NCBI GenBank assembly: GCA_031260765.1
Contig: JAISKX010000193.1
Location: forward strand, 1 to 5,038
Direction of reading: 5' to 3'
Source of the DNA: Endomicrobium sp.
GTDB lineage: Bacteria; Elusimicrobiota; Endomicrobiia; Endomicrobiales; Endomicrobiaceae
Length of the DNA: 5,038 nucleotides
In this document: positions 5,036-5,038 of the stretch, piece by piece
Numbering within the stretch: the first letter of the stretch is position 1
Layout: every line of letters begins with the position of its first letter
The notes under the pieces: model-generated
Seen by the model: the letters and a program-made list of their open reading frames with translations, nothing else
What the model was told of the DNA's origin: nothing
The model's database searches: none
Position numbers and translations under genes: made by a program

Positions 5036-5038
5036 TCA

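Larger units (their letters stand above)
4743..5038. other. Repeat-rich region downstream of fic, no convincing gene
   Basis: After the fic stop come about 35 bases of AT-rich DNA, with no clear intrinsic terminator, and then a patch of higher GC. The region contains an inverted repeat pair ending at the window edge, a long hairpin (4934-5035) and a copy of the motif found upstream of fic. On the plus strand one frame is open from 4816 to 5037 apart from a single TAA at 4939-4941, and its second half reads like a helical protein (LREIQNLRQIKDLKESRFGQ). It has no ATG or ribosome site, so it may be a gene remnant or chance; no CDS is called. Confidence 0.5.

Overview
The window looks like a piece of a low-GC, AT-rich bacterial chromosome using the standard code, with clear Shine-Dalgarno sequences before most genes. 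It has a conserved housekeeping operon on the minus strand at its left and a small accessory islet at its right. The phylum cannot be fixed from this sequence. The gene style and the pgm-type/DUF502/hisS combination would fit a lineage such as Elusimicrobiota, but that is a weak guess.

Region 1 (1-2580, minus strand, transcribed right to left) is a compact operon. It begins with an alpha-D-phosphohexomutase (phosphoglucomutase/phosphomannomutase), continues with a two-helix membrane protein of the DUF502 family, and ends with histidyl-tRNA synthetase, which runs off the left edge. Both junctions are 11-base start/stop overlaps of the form ATG-N5-TAR, which points to translational coupling. 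A promoter candidate (TTAACA-17-TTTAAT, minus strand) lies just upstream, with a 7-bp inverted repeat over its spacer and box edges.

Region 2 (2658-3400, minus strand) is a type II toxin-antitoxin pair in toxin-first (HigBA-like) order: a RelE/HigB-like mRNA interferase of the 'GYRVYY...GG.K..Q..DI' type, followed by an Xre/HigA-like helix-turn-helix antitoxin. A perfect 16-bp palindrome upstream of the toxin is the likely autoregulatory operator.

Region 3 (3400-3635) is the divergent intergenic region. It holds a patch of CGCAAG repeats and a strong candidate promoter for the next gene, overlapped by a 27-bp interrupted palindrome and a third copy of its half-site.

Region 4 (3636-4742, plus strand) is a complete class II Fic-domain protein of the DUF4172-Fic-winged-helix layout. 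It has both the catalytic motif HPYDDGNGRLTR and the N-terminal inhibitory motif TAKIEG.

Region 5 (4743-5038) has no convincing gene. It contains repeat-like DNA with a long imperfect inverted repeat, plus a short motif (GGCTCTTTTARCATTC) also found upstream of fic.

Taken together, a toxin-antitoxin module and a self-inhibited AMP-transferase-like Fic protein, both probably under operator control and bracketed by degenerate repeats, sit directly upstream of a core operon. This is the usual look of a small accessory or defence/stress islet. The components belong to known families. The least explained parts are the operator architecture between the two modules and the repeats flanking fic.
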